In this document: positions 14,355-24,742 of the stretch, one piece after another
Position numbering within the stretch: position 1 is the first letter of the stretch
How the letters are laid out: the number at the start of each line of letters is the position of its first letter
NCBI GenBank assembly: GCA_030533445.1
Contig: CM060068.1
Span: 35,613,510-35,677,509 of the forward strand
Source: Cyprinodon diabolis
Lineage: Eukaryota; Chordata; Actinopteri; Cyprinodontiformes; Cyprinodontidae
Length of the DNA stretch: 64,000 bases
Direction: 5' to 3'
The notes under the pieces: model-generated
Told to the model about the DNA's origin: nothing
The model's input: only the letters and a program-made list of their open reading frames with translations
Database searches by the model: none
Translations under genes and position numbers: made by a program

Positions 14355-15224
14355 TATGGGAGCAGGTAGGAGAATACCCACTTAAATCAGGACTTGTTTT
14401 AGCTACTCCAAATCATAAATGATATCCATTAAATCACATATAAATAAAACCTTATAAAACCTAAAAAAATCACTAAATGTAGTTAAATAATTTCAAAGCA
14501 CTAAATAAGCATTTTAATTTGAAAACAGTGCATTATTTTCTCTAACATTTATAGAGAATTATTAATGAAAAAATGAAAGAAAAGTTTGTCTGATTTTGTG
14601 TCAGACAGTAAAAAAAACCCTGATATGTCCTTTTATGGTGTGTCCATGTAAACAGTTTAAACTCGATGTGTTGTTTTGTCGTTTCTAACTTTCTGTCGCT
14701 TGTAGACTCTGTTCCACCTGTGCCACTACGCCGTTTCCTACGACGACAGCATCTTCCCTGATCCTCACACCTTCCTGCCGCAGCGCTGGCTCCGAGGCGG
14801 CGACGACAGGACCAAGCAGCACCCCTTCGGATCGGTGCCGTTTGGTTTCGGGATCCGGGCCTGTTTAGGGAGGAGGTTGGCCGAGCTGGAGATGTACCTC
14901 CTTTTGTCCAGGGTCAGTCCTTCCATCTGTATGCCTCACATAACAAACTGTTTCAAGATTAGTTAAACTCAGCAGATCTTTTGCTGGTGTTTTTGTCTTG
15001 AGTTTAATTTACTCTCAGCTCTCAAGTTAAACTTGAGTGTTTGACATAAACAATCCTCTCTTTGCCCTATATTTTAGGTGATAAAGCACTACGAGGTCAG
15101 GCCAGACCCCGCTGGGAAGACAGTAAAGCCGATCACCAGAACTCTGCTGTGTCCCGCCACGCCAATCAACCTCCAGTTTCTGGACAGAGTAGCTGCTCCG
15201 GTCGAGGAGAGAGCAACAGCATGA
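3684..15224 (+). CDS. cyp27a1: Mitochondrial cytochrome P450, CYP27A1-like (sterol 27-hydroxylase), 3' seven exons
   Basis: Seven coding segments join in frame: 3684-3883, 8362-8559, 10050-10213, 10375-10541, 13195-13276, 14706-14912 and 15078-15224 (stop TGA 15222-15224), giving about 387 codons. All junctions have AG acceptors and GT donors. The joined product shows the I-helix AGVDTTSNT, the K-helix ExxR (RETLRLYPVVP) and the haem-binding loop [10 protein letters not shown] with the ligand cysteine, plus HPFGSVPFG and RRLAELEM as in CYP27 enzymes. By family knowledge, CYP27A1 sits in the mitochondrial inner membrane, takes electrons from adrenodoxin and 27-hydroxylates cholesterol and bile-acid intermediates. 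Human CYP27A1 has 531 residues, so about 145 N-terminal residues, including the mitochondrial targeting peptide, are missing; I found no matching exon in 1-3683 and infer that they lie upstream. The PLLKAV-ETLRLYPVVP region fits CYP27A better than CYP27B1 or CYP27C1. Teleosts often have several cyp27a1 paralogues, and which one this is cannot be told. Confidence 0.9.
4201..4712 (+). repeat. Miniature inverted-repeat-like element, copy A
   Basis: Aligns for about 500 bp with 58158-58712. Both start ACC(C)TTTATAGG and end the shared part with GGCTGGATATAGATCTTGTG. Copy A lacks the right terminus seen in copy B. Short open frames in it are not genes. Confidence 0.75.
6378..6475 (+). repeat. Copy of the AGTGGAGAGGAAAAAC interspersed repeat
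   Basis: Same block order as 536-625, here with GGCAGAACCAGGCTCAACAT. It is followed by a divergent tail. Confidence 0.7.
7200..7860. repeat. Probable decayed mobile-element segment
   Basis: GC content is higher than the flanks, with internally recurring phrases (CAGGCAGGCTCA, GAAGACAGAAACGGGTCAGG). It looks like the non-coding end of a fish retroelement, but I see no terminal structure or coding motif, so the class is open. Confidence 0.4.
8362..8559 (+). CDS. cyp27a1: cyp27a1-like exon 4
   Basis: 198 bp after a TCTTCTGTCCAG acceptor; donor GTTG|GTGAGC. The split glycine codon joins to [18 protein letters not shown], followed by [15 protein letters not shown]. This is the E- to G-helix segment, with the CYP27 pattern ICxxLFExRxGC. 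Confidence 0.88.
8560..10049. other. P450 intron 4
   Basis: Contains the CTTCC/CGTTC microsatellite at 9290-9600. The rest is AT-rich and unassigned. Confidence 0.6.
9290..9600 (+). repeat. Impure (CTTC)n / (CGTTC)n microsatellite
   Basis: Long pyrimidine tract of CCTTCCTT and CGTTCGTT units with interruptions. It produces artificial Ser/Phe/Pro-rich open frames that are not genes. Confidence 0.9.
10050..10213 (+). CDS. cyp27a1: cyp27a1-like exon 5
   Basis: 164 bp, acceptor TTTTTCAG, donor ACG|GTAGGA. It encodes [14 protein letters not shown] and then [18 protein letters not shown] and the first half of the I-helix, ELLLAGVDT. It ends on a complete codon. Confidence 0.88.
10375..10541 (+). 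CDS. cyp27a1: cyp27a1-like exon 6
   Basis: 167 bp, acceptor CTTTCAG. It starts [19 protein letters not shown], completing the I-helix oxygen-activation motif (AGVDT|T), and ends in the K-helix, [13 protein letters not shown] plus a split arginine codon. The E and R of ExxR are both present. Confidence 0.9.
11425..12003 (+). pseudogene. Decayed non-LTR retrotransposon (LINE) reverse-transcriptase C-terminal region
   Basis: Translating across several frames gives pieces in the order known from a fish LINE polyprotein family: [20 protein letters not shown], then ISWPKEE, then YIRKT, then the late stretch [20 protein letters not shown] and YHSRKDPR. Stops and frameshifts separate them, so it is dead. 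I recognise the phrases from fish genome proteins annotated as reverse transcriptase of type-1 retroelements; the clade is not fixed. Confidence 0.7.
12441..12513. repeat. (TA)n microsatellite
   Basis: Uninterrupted TA dinucleotides over about 73 bp. Confidence 0.95.
12805..13160 (+). repeat. Teleost interspersed repeat fragment
   Basis: Contains CAATTCAAAGTGCTTTACAT and TTCCAGATCAGTGGAGCATA, phrases shared by many copies in fish genomes. Ends about 35 bp before P450 exon 7. Confidence 0.6.
13195..13276 (+). CDS. cyp27a1: cyp27a1-like exon 7
   Basis: 82 bp, acceptor CTGCTCTCTAG, donor AAG|GTTAGA. It encodes [11 protein letters not shown] and ends HLFPKK. An interspersed repeat lies directly upstream (about 12805-13160), so the intron 3' end is short in unique sequence, but the acceptor is intact. 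Confidence 0.87.
13325..13870 (-). repeat. Inverted partner of the repeat at 1-530
   Basis: See 1-530. The two arms face each other about 12.8 kb apart, with P450 exons 3-7 between them. Confidence 0.75.
14026..14105 (-). repeat. Reversed copy of the AGTGGAGAGGAAAAAC repeat
   Basis: Reads GTTTCTTCCTGTTAAAAGGG and TTTTTCCTCTCCACTGTTGC on the + strand, the complement of the 536-625 family. Confidence 0.7.
14106..14165. repeat. LINE/SINE tail-type repeat (GAAATACTTTAATAAT)
   Basis: ATCAGAATCAGAAATACTTT followed by a CAGAGGGAAATTACTTTTGTT-type segment. The same tail occurs at 33605-33650, and a related one at about 35936-35995 (TACTTTATTGATCCC). Such 3' tails are widespread in teleosts. Confidence 0.6.
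14272..14351. repeat. (AT)n microsatellite
   Basis: About 80 bp of pure AT dinucleotide. It gives spurious Ile/Tyr open frames on both strands. Confidence 0.95.
14706..14912 (+). CDS. cyp27a1: cyp27a1-like exon 8 (haem-binding exon)
   Basis: 207 bp (69 codons), acceptor CGCTTGTAG, donor AGG|GTCAGT. It encodes the aromatic/PERF-like region FLPQRWLR and the haem loop [13 protein letters not shown] with the axial cysteine, then the L-helix [12 protein letters not shown]. Confidence 0.92.
15078..15224 (+). CDS. cyp27a1: cyp27a1-like exon 9 (last, with stop)
   Basis: 147 bp, acceptor ATATTTTAG. It encodes [18 protein letters not shown], then INLQFLDR, and a short tail ending ERATA before TGA. 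The INLQFLDR end matches the family C-terminus, so the gene is complete at its 3' side. Confidence 0.9.
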   Translation: MIKHYEVRPDPAGKTVKPITRTLLCPATPINLQFLDRVAAPVEERATA

Positions 15225-16168
15225 TCGGATTATTTATATCTGGGCTGTTTGGTATTCACGTCGCTCTGCTGTCGTGTTACTAAGCTCTTTGTTTCTGCAG
15301 AGTTCAACTGCATAAACAGTGAGAGGAATGAAGCACTGATGTTTACAGCACAGGATGGGAGGGGCAGTAGAGCACAGATAAACCTTCTCTTTTTGTAAAT
15401 CTGAAGACTCTGTCCTGCAGTTTCTTTTAATCCACCCTTTTGGAGATGTAAGGGTTTAGTTTGCACAAATCGTTGCAAATGCAAAACTGATTCATGTCCT
15501 TATTTCATAGGCCACTGCCTTAAAAAGGGAGCACATCTTTTAATCAGCTTTCTATTTTATAGGGTTTTTGTTTGGAAACATCAGGAGAGATTTTAGAAAA
15601 AATTTTCTGTTTAATAGGGTTTGCACATGAAGCGGGCCTTAAATAGATGTGGTTTTATATCAATTTAAAGGGAAAAATCACTTATTTTTTCTTGTATTAA
15701 ACTTGTGCTAAATAGCCGTACTTCTGTCGTGCCACAACTTCACTAAAAGTAATTTTTCGTTTTAATTTAAGAGATGCTGACACATAAAGTCTGGTGTTAT
15801 TGCAAAGTGAAAGTTAAGAAAACACATAGAAGAAAAACATCAGTACAGCATAATACTGCCACCGCCATGTTTAGGGCTACTGTGCCACTGGGATGTATGC
15901 AGAAAATCAAAACCAAAAAAAGGTTTAGTTATTAGTTTTCGTCCATTCTAGCCAGTCAGTGTAGGTGGAAAATTCCTTGTTTTATCCAGGATCTAGCTTC
16001 CCACACAGTGAGAAATTGTAATTATTTTATTATAGAGTATTTCCAACTACACTGAGTGTAAATCTGCTCAAGTGTCGGGGTCAATAATCAGCTATGCAGA
16101 ACAACTTTTACTCTATATGGTGTCGCTAACCAAACCAGTCTATGTCTTCTTGATTTTGACATTTAAAT

Positions 16169-16539
16169 TACCGTAATTTTCGCACTATAAGCCGTGACTT
16201 TTTCCCAATTTTCCGACCTAACAATGCGGCTTATCTATGGACTTTTACAGCTAACGGCCACTAGCGTTATACCTAAATCTATGATTTTACCATCCACCAT
16301 GTTGACGTCACATTTGCTTCAACACACAAGTACGGTAGCCGCGCGGGGGAATGCGGAGGTCCTACGAAAGCAGACGTCTACCGCGAGTGGTACGAGACAG
16401 AACGACAGCCAGAAAGACGGACATTAAACATAAAAAACCTGCGGCTTATAGTCCGGTGCGGCTTGTATATGTACAAATCATGCAATTTAGCTTCTGTGGC
16501 TTATATTCAGCTGTGCCTAATAGTCCGAAAATTACGGTA
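16169..16539. mobile_element. Miniature inverted-repeat element with TA ends
   Basis: Starts TACCGTAATTTTCGCACTAT and ends with the complement, AGTCCGAAAATTACGGTA. TA at each end could be a target duplication, as in Tc1/mariner-related miniatures. About 371 bp, no coding capacity. The inner flanks also mirror each other (CTATAAGCCG / CGGCTTATAG). Confidence 0.8.
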
Positions 16540-18884
16540 GTAAAACACTGGCTACGGAGTAAATCCTACACAAACTGGGAGTTGAACCAAATGTTATCTT
16601 AAATAGTTATATTAACTTGCTAGATGTTAAAGAGACATTTTATTTTTTAACTGTGTAGGTTCATTCTCACTAAAGGTTCCTCCCCAGCATTACACTGCCA
16701 CTACCCTGCTCCACAGTGGTGCGCCCTTTTTTGAAAATAGTTGATTAATTACACTCAGGTGTGTCAGTTCCTAATTCTGAAGGCGCTGGTGCAGCTTCGC
16801 TGTCAGGTCATTAATTCTGAAGGCAAATGCTTGAACTGGATTTAATTTAGAGGCATCGGAGTAAAGGGGGTTGCATAATCTAAAAATATGGCTCAAAAAT
16901 GTCTTAAGCGGTATATTTATTTTTTAATGTAAAAAAAACAGAATTTTGTTAATCTACTTACTTTTCTTCAGACAAATATTTGTCTTTGTTCCTGCTTTAT
17001 CTTTCTGTATAGATGATAAAATGCAATTTTAAGGGTTTTTAAACACACAAGCATTAATTTTAAAATGAAGGCAGAGATATTCTTAAAAAATATTTTTGTC
17101 TGAACTGTTTTTGGAGGTTGAGTTAATAAAAATCTGTATCATTGGTCACTGTTATGAAAGATTGACATTAATGGAATAAAAGCTTTCCTTTTTGCTTTTT
17201 TTTTGTTTCATGCTTTGAATGAACGTTAAATGTGTTTAGTTGTTGGGAGAGTAAGAATTAAGGTTGTTGGTATGACCTGTTTTGCTATCAGTGGTGAAAT
17301 ACATTTAAAACAACATTTTTAGATTAGAATTTTAATATTTTCTTGTTTTTAAAGCCAGTTATGGTGAGCTACTTTAGGGTTGCGATGGATCACCGATGTT
17401 AGATTTCTCTTTGTTTGGAGCCCATTTCCAGCTTTGTGTTTTCAGCCCAAACCAAAAAAGACCTGAAAACACTAAAATTGAACTTTCAGACTCAATCATT
17501 TATGTAACATCCTGCTCTCTAATTTAACTTTAATTAGAACAAAATGGTCAGTCTTCTAGGGTTCTATATAATTGCAGCATATAGTTGTCAGATGAATTGA
17601 AATGTATTTTATACATTATACATAACATTTTTTAATCCTCTATATTGTCATTGCTTTCAGCACTTTTAATAAATAAAGAAATAGGTCATAATTCTGCAAA
17701 GAACTTTTTATCATTTTAAGCCTAACATTACCCTTTAAACACCTTTTTATTTATTTATTCAGAAGTTTTCTTGTGTTTTTGTATTATTATTGTTTGCACT
17801 CAGTTGACCAGCTGGTCAACACTGCCCCCTTGTGGAGAAATGTACTACTGCCAGATTTCTTTTCAGTTAGATAATCTGGTTGTTCCATAAACAAACCAGA
17901 AAAGAACACAGGTGAGCACAGATTCTACCCCATATTGTGACTTTCACCTATAGCTAAAACTCACACATGATAAGGCACAGTGTGTGCCTGCAGCCTCTGG
18001 TGTTTGTTCTGCTCTCAGCTTCTTCATTCCCTCTTCTGGGCTATTTTAAATCCAATGCTGAAGCTGTCAATAGTCACTGCTGCCACCCTCTGGTTTAGTC
18101 TGGAACTGCTTGTTCCACCAAATATTGTTAAAAAATATATATATTTTAATTCCTGCATTCGGATTATGATGTGGATCATCACCAGTATTTAAGGGATTGT
18201 TCCTTGGCCTTAGGTACACCTTTGGTAAAAATTTTATTAAAATCTATTTATAATTTTTCAAGTTATCCTGTTCACAGAGAAAGACAGATAGACAAACAAA
18301 CTGGACTAAAAACAAAACGGCTTTGGGGATTGGTTGGTTCTTAAGTCAGTCAGTATGAATCTCCTCATTGCAGGATTTGCAGAGGCCAAGAATTTCAAAT
18401 AAGATTTTGGCATAAAATGATCCAAAGATTGGGAAAAAGACAGGGAGAGAAAAAAAGTAAAATGCAGAGGAACGATGTAAAAAGGTAAAACAAATGAAGA
18501 CATATCTGTATTATTGACCTGTTGTTTCGTGTGTCCTATTGTCAGTTCAGAGGACCTCATACCTGTCTTCATCCTGGCTCCTTAAATCTCTTAAATCTGC
18601 CACTGGTTGAAATAAAACTGGTTAAATAAAAGACATGGAAAGTTGTTTACATTTAAATTGCAATACAATTTTTTTTTTTTTTTTTTTTTAACAAACTCTC
18701 AAAAGGATTTGAAATGTAAAATTTCAGACATCTGACATCTCTGATTTAAAAGTCTTTGCTTGAGACTTGGGATTTAAAGTTAAAGACTTGATATTTACTA
18801 GAGACTTAGAAAGCAATGACTTGATCCCTCCTCCACTAGGAATACACTTAAGCTAGTAATACATCAGATTATGAAAACCATGGC

Positions 18885-19200
18885 TTTAACTCAGCAGAGG
18901 ATGTACTTCCTGCTGCAGCTGAAAATGTTCAACCTGCCAAGGACAATGATGGTGCACTTCTAATCCTCCATCAATCTTCCTTCCCTCCAGGATCTGTACT
19001 CCTCCAGGACTCTGAGGTGTGCAGGGAAGATTGTGGGTGATCCCTCGCACCCCAACACAAACTATTTCAGACACTTCCCTCTGGCAGGAGGCTGAGGTCC
19101 ATCAGGACCAAAACCTCAGGCAACAAGAACAGTTTCTTCCCATCTTCTACCAGCCTTATCAACAAGGCCCAGAGACCCCTCTCCCTCCCCCGTTCAGGAC
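18885..19200 (+). pseudogene. Decayed LINE polyprotein C-terminus
   Basis: Frame pieces read CAGKIVGDPSHPNTNYFRHF, then after a frameshift RRLRSIRTKTSGNKNSFFPS and SLINKA. This order (basic RxRSIRTKT, NSFFP, SLIN) is the end of the polyprotein of Rex1/L2-like fish LINEs, from memory of such proteins. Frameshifted, not functional. Confidence 0.6.
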
Positions 19201-19627
19201 CTAGAAGCCACACCAACATAGCATCTCCAGACCTCCTGTGTTACATAAACGCACAGTTTACTGTATATATAGTATATAGCTATATACAGTAGTAGCAATT
19301 CAAATTTTCCCACCTTTCCTTTATGGGCCCTTGCTGGTCCTTGACCGATCCCCTACAATTCCCTTTAAACATAAATCTTTGTACTAAAATATTCTTTCTG
19401 TCATGATTTGTGGACATTAAGATCTAAAGAGAAGCGTCATCTCCTGGTCAGACGCTGTAATTAAGCGAAAGGGTGGAGTCAGTAAAAAATAAGCCAGAGG
19501 GGGGTCACTCCAGGGGGTGGAAGTGGGAAGTAGGTTGCCGTTTGGCTGACGTTTGACTGGGAAGGGCCATTTTGAATGGCTGCTACTTTACTGTATATTG
19601 TTTATAGGATATTTTGTATTGTATATA

Positions 19628-19853
19628 CAGTTGTGGTCAAAAGTGTACCTACACTTGTAAAAAATCATAATGTTATGGCTGTCTTGAGTCTTCAATAAGT
19701 TCTACAACTCTTATTTTTCTGTGATAGAGTGATCGGAACACATACATGTTTGTCACAAAAAACAGTCATAAAATTTGGTTCTTTCCTAAATTTATTATGG
19801 GTCTGCTGAAAATGTCACCAAATCTGCTGGGTCAAAAATATACATACAGCAAC
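19628..19853 (+). repeat. Left terminal inverted repeat of Tc1 element 1
   Basis: 226 bp arm, the complement of 21051-21276. Confidence 0.93.
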
Positions 19854-20002
19854 AAAATCTGTCAACTTTGGTGATGTAGCGAGTTGTGTCAATCAAATTA
19901 GCTTCATGTCATGGACTCTTCACTTCTTCTAAGTGATTCTGATTGACTACAGCTGTTGACTTCTCATGAGCCCATTTAAATAGGGCTCATTTGACCCAGT
20001 GA

Positions 20003-21049
<1,047 letters not shown>

Positions 21050-21050
21050 T

Positions 21051-21276
21051 GTTGCTGTATGTATATTTTTGACCCAGCAGATTTGGTGACATTTTCAGCA
21101 GACCCATAATAAATTTATGAAAGAACCAAATTTTATGACTGTTTTTTGTGACAAACATGTATGTGTTCCGATCACTCTATCACAGAAAAATAAGAGTTGT
21201 AGAACTTATTGAAGACTCAAGACAGCCATAACATTATGATTTTTTACAAGTGTAGGTACACTTTTGACCACAACTG
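21051..21276 (-). repeat. Right terminal inverted repeat of Tc1 element 1
   Basis: 226 bp arm beginning directly after the transposase stop codon (two bases apart). Confidence 0.93.
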
Positions 21277-21278
21277 TA

Positions 21279-22472
21279 GCTATAAATGGCAAAAAGGTCA
21301 CTTTGTGACCTCGGTGTCTGTGAAAGGTGCTATATAAATAAACTTTACTTCCTTATTTATTATAAATTCCATTTTCTGATTATAAATCTAATTTGTCTGC
21401 ACCATCAACACCAAGTCAAATTCATTGTGCAAACCTACTTGGCAATAAACTCGATTCTGATTCCAATTTAGGCTTCTCTCTACAACTTCCCCCATGGTCC
21501 CCATGGCACGCATGGAGAAATACTGAGTTTAAATGATGTACATTTTGAATCTATGAAAAATTTTCTGATGGAAGGCGGATAAACCTGATTTCTAAGGGCT
21601 GAGTAAATCCTGTATGCTTAGATAATGGTGTCCTATTGTTTAGTCCATTGATTTAAATCTGAATATGTCATGCTTCTTCTGGTGCCAGTGAGATAATTCT
21701 CAATGTGTGACAAGTTAAAGCATCAATTTGTTGTCCTTTTAGGTCAGCTGACTGCTGGTGGATGACCTCCGACCCTTTACATTAAATGCAGTAATTGTTA
21801 AGGGCCTGTTGTGTACAGAAAGCATCCTTCTGTTTCCATTCTGGCCTTAAACTGCCTGCGATGTTCTCTTCTATCCCATCAGACAGGAAACAGATTATAG
21901 CCAGAGACGGAGTGCAAAAAAATACCCCCACAAAAATATTCTGAAAAGAAAATGGTGGAATAAAGTTTGTTGTAAAGTTTAACACAGTTCTACTATCTGA
22001 AATCTTTTGTTCTATCAAAGGAACCGCCATCATCCATTCTCAGTCTCAGCACCACAGTCTGTTCTTCTTGCATAGATGTTTTTATGTGTCATCTATTCAT
22101 CTCTGTGTCTCCTGACTACCACTTGACTAGGAGTACAGGTGGTCCTCCATTGCAACAGAAGGTGCAAAGCAGAATGATCTACAGCCGTTTTGCTTGTTTT
22201 AAACTCCTAATGTAAAAATGCATAAGGCTGACAAGTTTGTCCCCTTCCAGCTACTCTATTTAAGACATGGTGTCTCCCATTGAGTGCACCGCCCCCCTAT
22301 ATATTTATGGACTACTAATTCTAAGTTATGAGAACACTTTAATTATGGATATGATGATATTAGGCTTTTGTGGAGTAATGATGTATTTTTTAAAGGAATT
22401 CTTAAATTTTGCTAATAAAGGCCGAATTTCTTACACACTGCCCCTTTAACAGAACATATGTCTGTACTTTAC
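21279..22472. other. Intergenic sequence between Tc1 element 1 and the hAT cluster
   Basis: Starts with GGTGCTATATAAATAAACTT (21327 on), a tail phrase common to teleost retroelements. Ends with a TTAA-flanked terminal repeat at 22425-22449. Nothing else recognised. Confidence 0.55.
22425..22449 (-). repeat. Right terminus of a TTAA-type miniature element
   Basis: GAATTTCTTACACACTGCCCCT followed by TTAA. Reversed, it reads TTAA-AGGGGCAGTGTGTAAG, resembling the starts at 27304 (TTAA-AGGTGCACTGTGTAAG) and 47470. I found no matching left end nearby. Confidence 0.5.
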
Positions 22473-22641
22473 TTAAAGGTATAGTGGAGGATGTTCTTTT
22501 TGCGGATGAATCATCAAAATAAGTGGTCTAATTGTCAATCAATCTGGTGATATGTTTACGTAAGGCCGTCCTACGTGCTCGTCCCCCATTTTCAGTGTGA
22601 CAAAGTGGAAAAATTGCAAATCTTCTTTTAGAAAGTAAGCT

Positions 22642-22649
22642 TGTATGAG
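22642..22649 (+). repeat. Left target-site duplication of the hAT element
   Basis: TGTATGAG, repeated at 28718-28725. Confidence 0.88.
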
Positions 22650-22689
22650 CATAGGTGGATTAATGACCGGGCCTACCGGGCCCAGGCCC

Positions 22690-23355
22690 AGGGGGCCAGA
22701 GGCCCCAAGGGGCCAGGCCAACTTGGCCCCGCGGCCGCGACCCAGGCAAAACTACTTTTGCAAAAATAATAATCTTAGGCCCCAAGGGGCCAGGCCAACT
22801 TGGCCCCGCGGCCACGATCCATAGAGGGTAAGAGGCCCCAAGGGGCCATGATCCATAGAGGGTAAGAGGCCCCAAGGGGCCAGGCCAACTTGGCCCCGCG
22901 GCCATGATCCATAGAGGGTAAGAGGCCCCAAGGGGTCAGGCCAACATGGCCCCGCGGCCACGATCCATAGACGGTCAGAGGCCCAAAGGGGCCAGGCCAA
23001 CTTGGCCCCGCGGCCACGACCCACAGAAGGCCAGAGGCCCCAAAGGGCCAGGCCAACTTGGCCCCGTGGCCGCAAGCCACAGAAGGCCAGAGGCCCCAAG
23101 GGGCCAGGTCAACTTGGCCCCGCGGCCACGACCCACAGAGGGCCTGAGGTCCTAAGGGGTCAGGCCAACTTGGCCCCGCGGCCATGATCCATAGAGGGCC
23201 AGAGGCCCCGAGGGGTCAGGCCAACTTGGCCCCGATCCATAGAGGGTCAGAGACCCCAAGGGGCCAGGCCAACTTGGCCCCGCGGCCACGACCCACAGAG
23301 GCCCCAAGGGGCCAGGCAAAATTGGCCCCGCGGCCATGATCCACAGAGGGCCAGA
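22690..23355. repeat. GC-rich minisatellite inside the hAT element
   Basis: Tandem units of very roughly 55-60 bp built from GGCCCCAAGGGGCC, GGCCAACTTGGCC, CCGCGGCC and ATCCATAGAGGG, with unit-length variation. The first three blocks are near-palindromes. Open frames on both strands (Gly/Pro/Trp-rich) are by-products of the repeat. Confidence 0.9.
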
Positions 23356-23761
23356 GGCTCTCAAACATTATTATCAAAGCTAATTCTCAAATTGGACGGA
23401 TCACACAACCTCACTCACATATTCTTTATCAATTATTAAAGGTTGTTTCTGAATTTTGATCACAGAACTTAATGCAAATATTCTTGATTGATTGACAAAG
23501 CTCATTCTCAAATTTTGATTACACAACCTTACTCTGACAAATTATCATTATCAAAAAGCTCTATCTCGAATTTGGATCACAGAATCTCACTCAAGTATTC
23601 TTAGCTGTGCCCCTCCCCCATCGAGTCTTTCATAAACCGGTCTGTTCTTTTAGAATCTCCTCATTTGGTATTTTGAACTCGTGAGAGACTGCTCAAAATT
23701 TGGTTTCCTTTCCCTCAGTTCAGACTCAGAGATAATTTGAAATCATTCAACAAGAAGTTTA

Positions 23762-23768
<7 letters not shown>

Positions 23769-23829
<61 letters not shown>
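23769..23829 (+). repeat. (CA)n microsatellite
   Basis: About 30 uninterrupted CA units inside the hAT element. Confidence 0.95.
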
Positions 23830-23832
<3 letters not shown>

Positions 23833-24742
23833 AGTTGAGCATTACTTGGAAATTCTTATATTTTCCATTTTGCTGTTACTATCAGCATCTTCCCATTTTG
23901 TCCTTTTCTTTCGAAAAAGTTTACAGTCTGACATTTGTCACTGCTTTCAGTTAATAACTTTTTGGTCTTTGACCCATTTTGTCATTTTCTCGATTCGATC
24001 GTCACTGACCACTCTCTCCTGTCTGGCAGACATCGTTGCTGCCATCATAGCTAGCAAGCTGCCTGCAGATAGCAACATTTTGGTGTCCTTTGTGAAAATA
24101 TTTAGATAGAAGAAAAAAGTGCACAAAGTTGTACAATTATTATCTTTTCAAAATATTTGTTTCACTGTCAGTGTGATTGACCGACTTTGCCGCTAGATTT
24201 CGTGTCTTTTGGCCATACCTGGCTAGCGACTAAAAACATCATTTAGCGACTTTTTGGTTGTGAAGATAAGTGGTAAAAGCAGATCTGCCTGTTGGTCTTC
24301 CCACATTTTGCCATTTGGTACTTTGCACTCTTGTTGGTCACTCCAAGGCATTTGTCCCTGCCTTCAGCTAGTCACTTGGCTCTTTTGGAATATATTTCAC
24401 TGTAATTGGCTCTCTCTCTCTTTCTCCTCAGTACAAATCAGTCCTTTCCCTTGCCATTTAGACATTTTCTTGATTCGATCATCACTGACCACTCTGCTCT
24501 CCTGCTGTCTATCAGACGAATCAGTTGATTCTCTGCTCTCAATTGTCTATGCTAGTAAGCTGTTATTCTCTGCTTTGGAGTGTTGATGCTGGGTTGCTAG
24601 TTTTCTAAATCACCTCACACACTTGAAGGAAGCAGCACCGATCATAAACACACAAACAAACTCACACACACACACACACACACATAGTTGGTTTATCTGT
24701 TGTGATAGGCAAAGAGCCAATGTGCAAAGAAAGAAGGGAAAT
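23830..24742. other. hAT element 5' non-coding region
   Basis: Two related segments (about 23945-24060 and 24370-24500) share CATTTTCTTGATTCGATC-type and CACTGACCACTCT phrases, so a local duplication is likely. This is probably the transposase leader and promoter; no specific signal identified. A frame open from 24623 continues into the transposase. Confidence 0.45.

Larger units (their letters stand above)
13277..14705. other. P450 intron 7: repeats only
   Basis: Filled by the inverted partner of 1-530 (13325-13870), a reversed AGTGGAGAGGAAAAAC repeat (14026-14105), a GAATCAGAAATACTTTAATA tail-type repeat from 14106, and an (AT)n tract. Confidence 0.75.
15225..19627. other. P450 3' flank and intergenic sequence
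   Basis: Presumably starts with the P450 3' UTR. Candidate AATAAA signals occur late (for example 17175-17180), but I cannot choose between them. The stretch also holds a TA-flanked miniature element (16169-16539) and a decayed LINE end (18885-19200). Elsewhere I see nothing. Confidence 0.55.

Noticed and set aside
12332..14381. Open frames rich in Ile-Tyr
   Set aside because: Translations of (TA)n and (AT)n microsatellites.
3684..15224. CYP27B1, CYP27C1 or CYP24 identity
   Set aside because: The [32 protein letters not shown] and INLQFL phrases fit CYP27A1 best from memory; a tree would settle it.
22660..23364. Gly/Pro/Trp-rich open frames on both strands
   Set aside because: By-products of the GC-rich minisatellite.
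24623..24742. Longer start for the hAT transposase
   Set aside because: The added 40 codons cover a CA repeat (THTHTH) and look like leader; the ATG at 24743 begins a basic N-terminus typical of these proteins.
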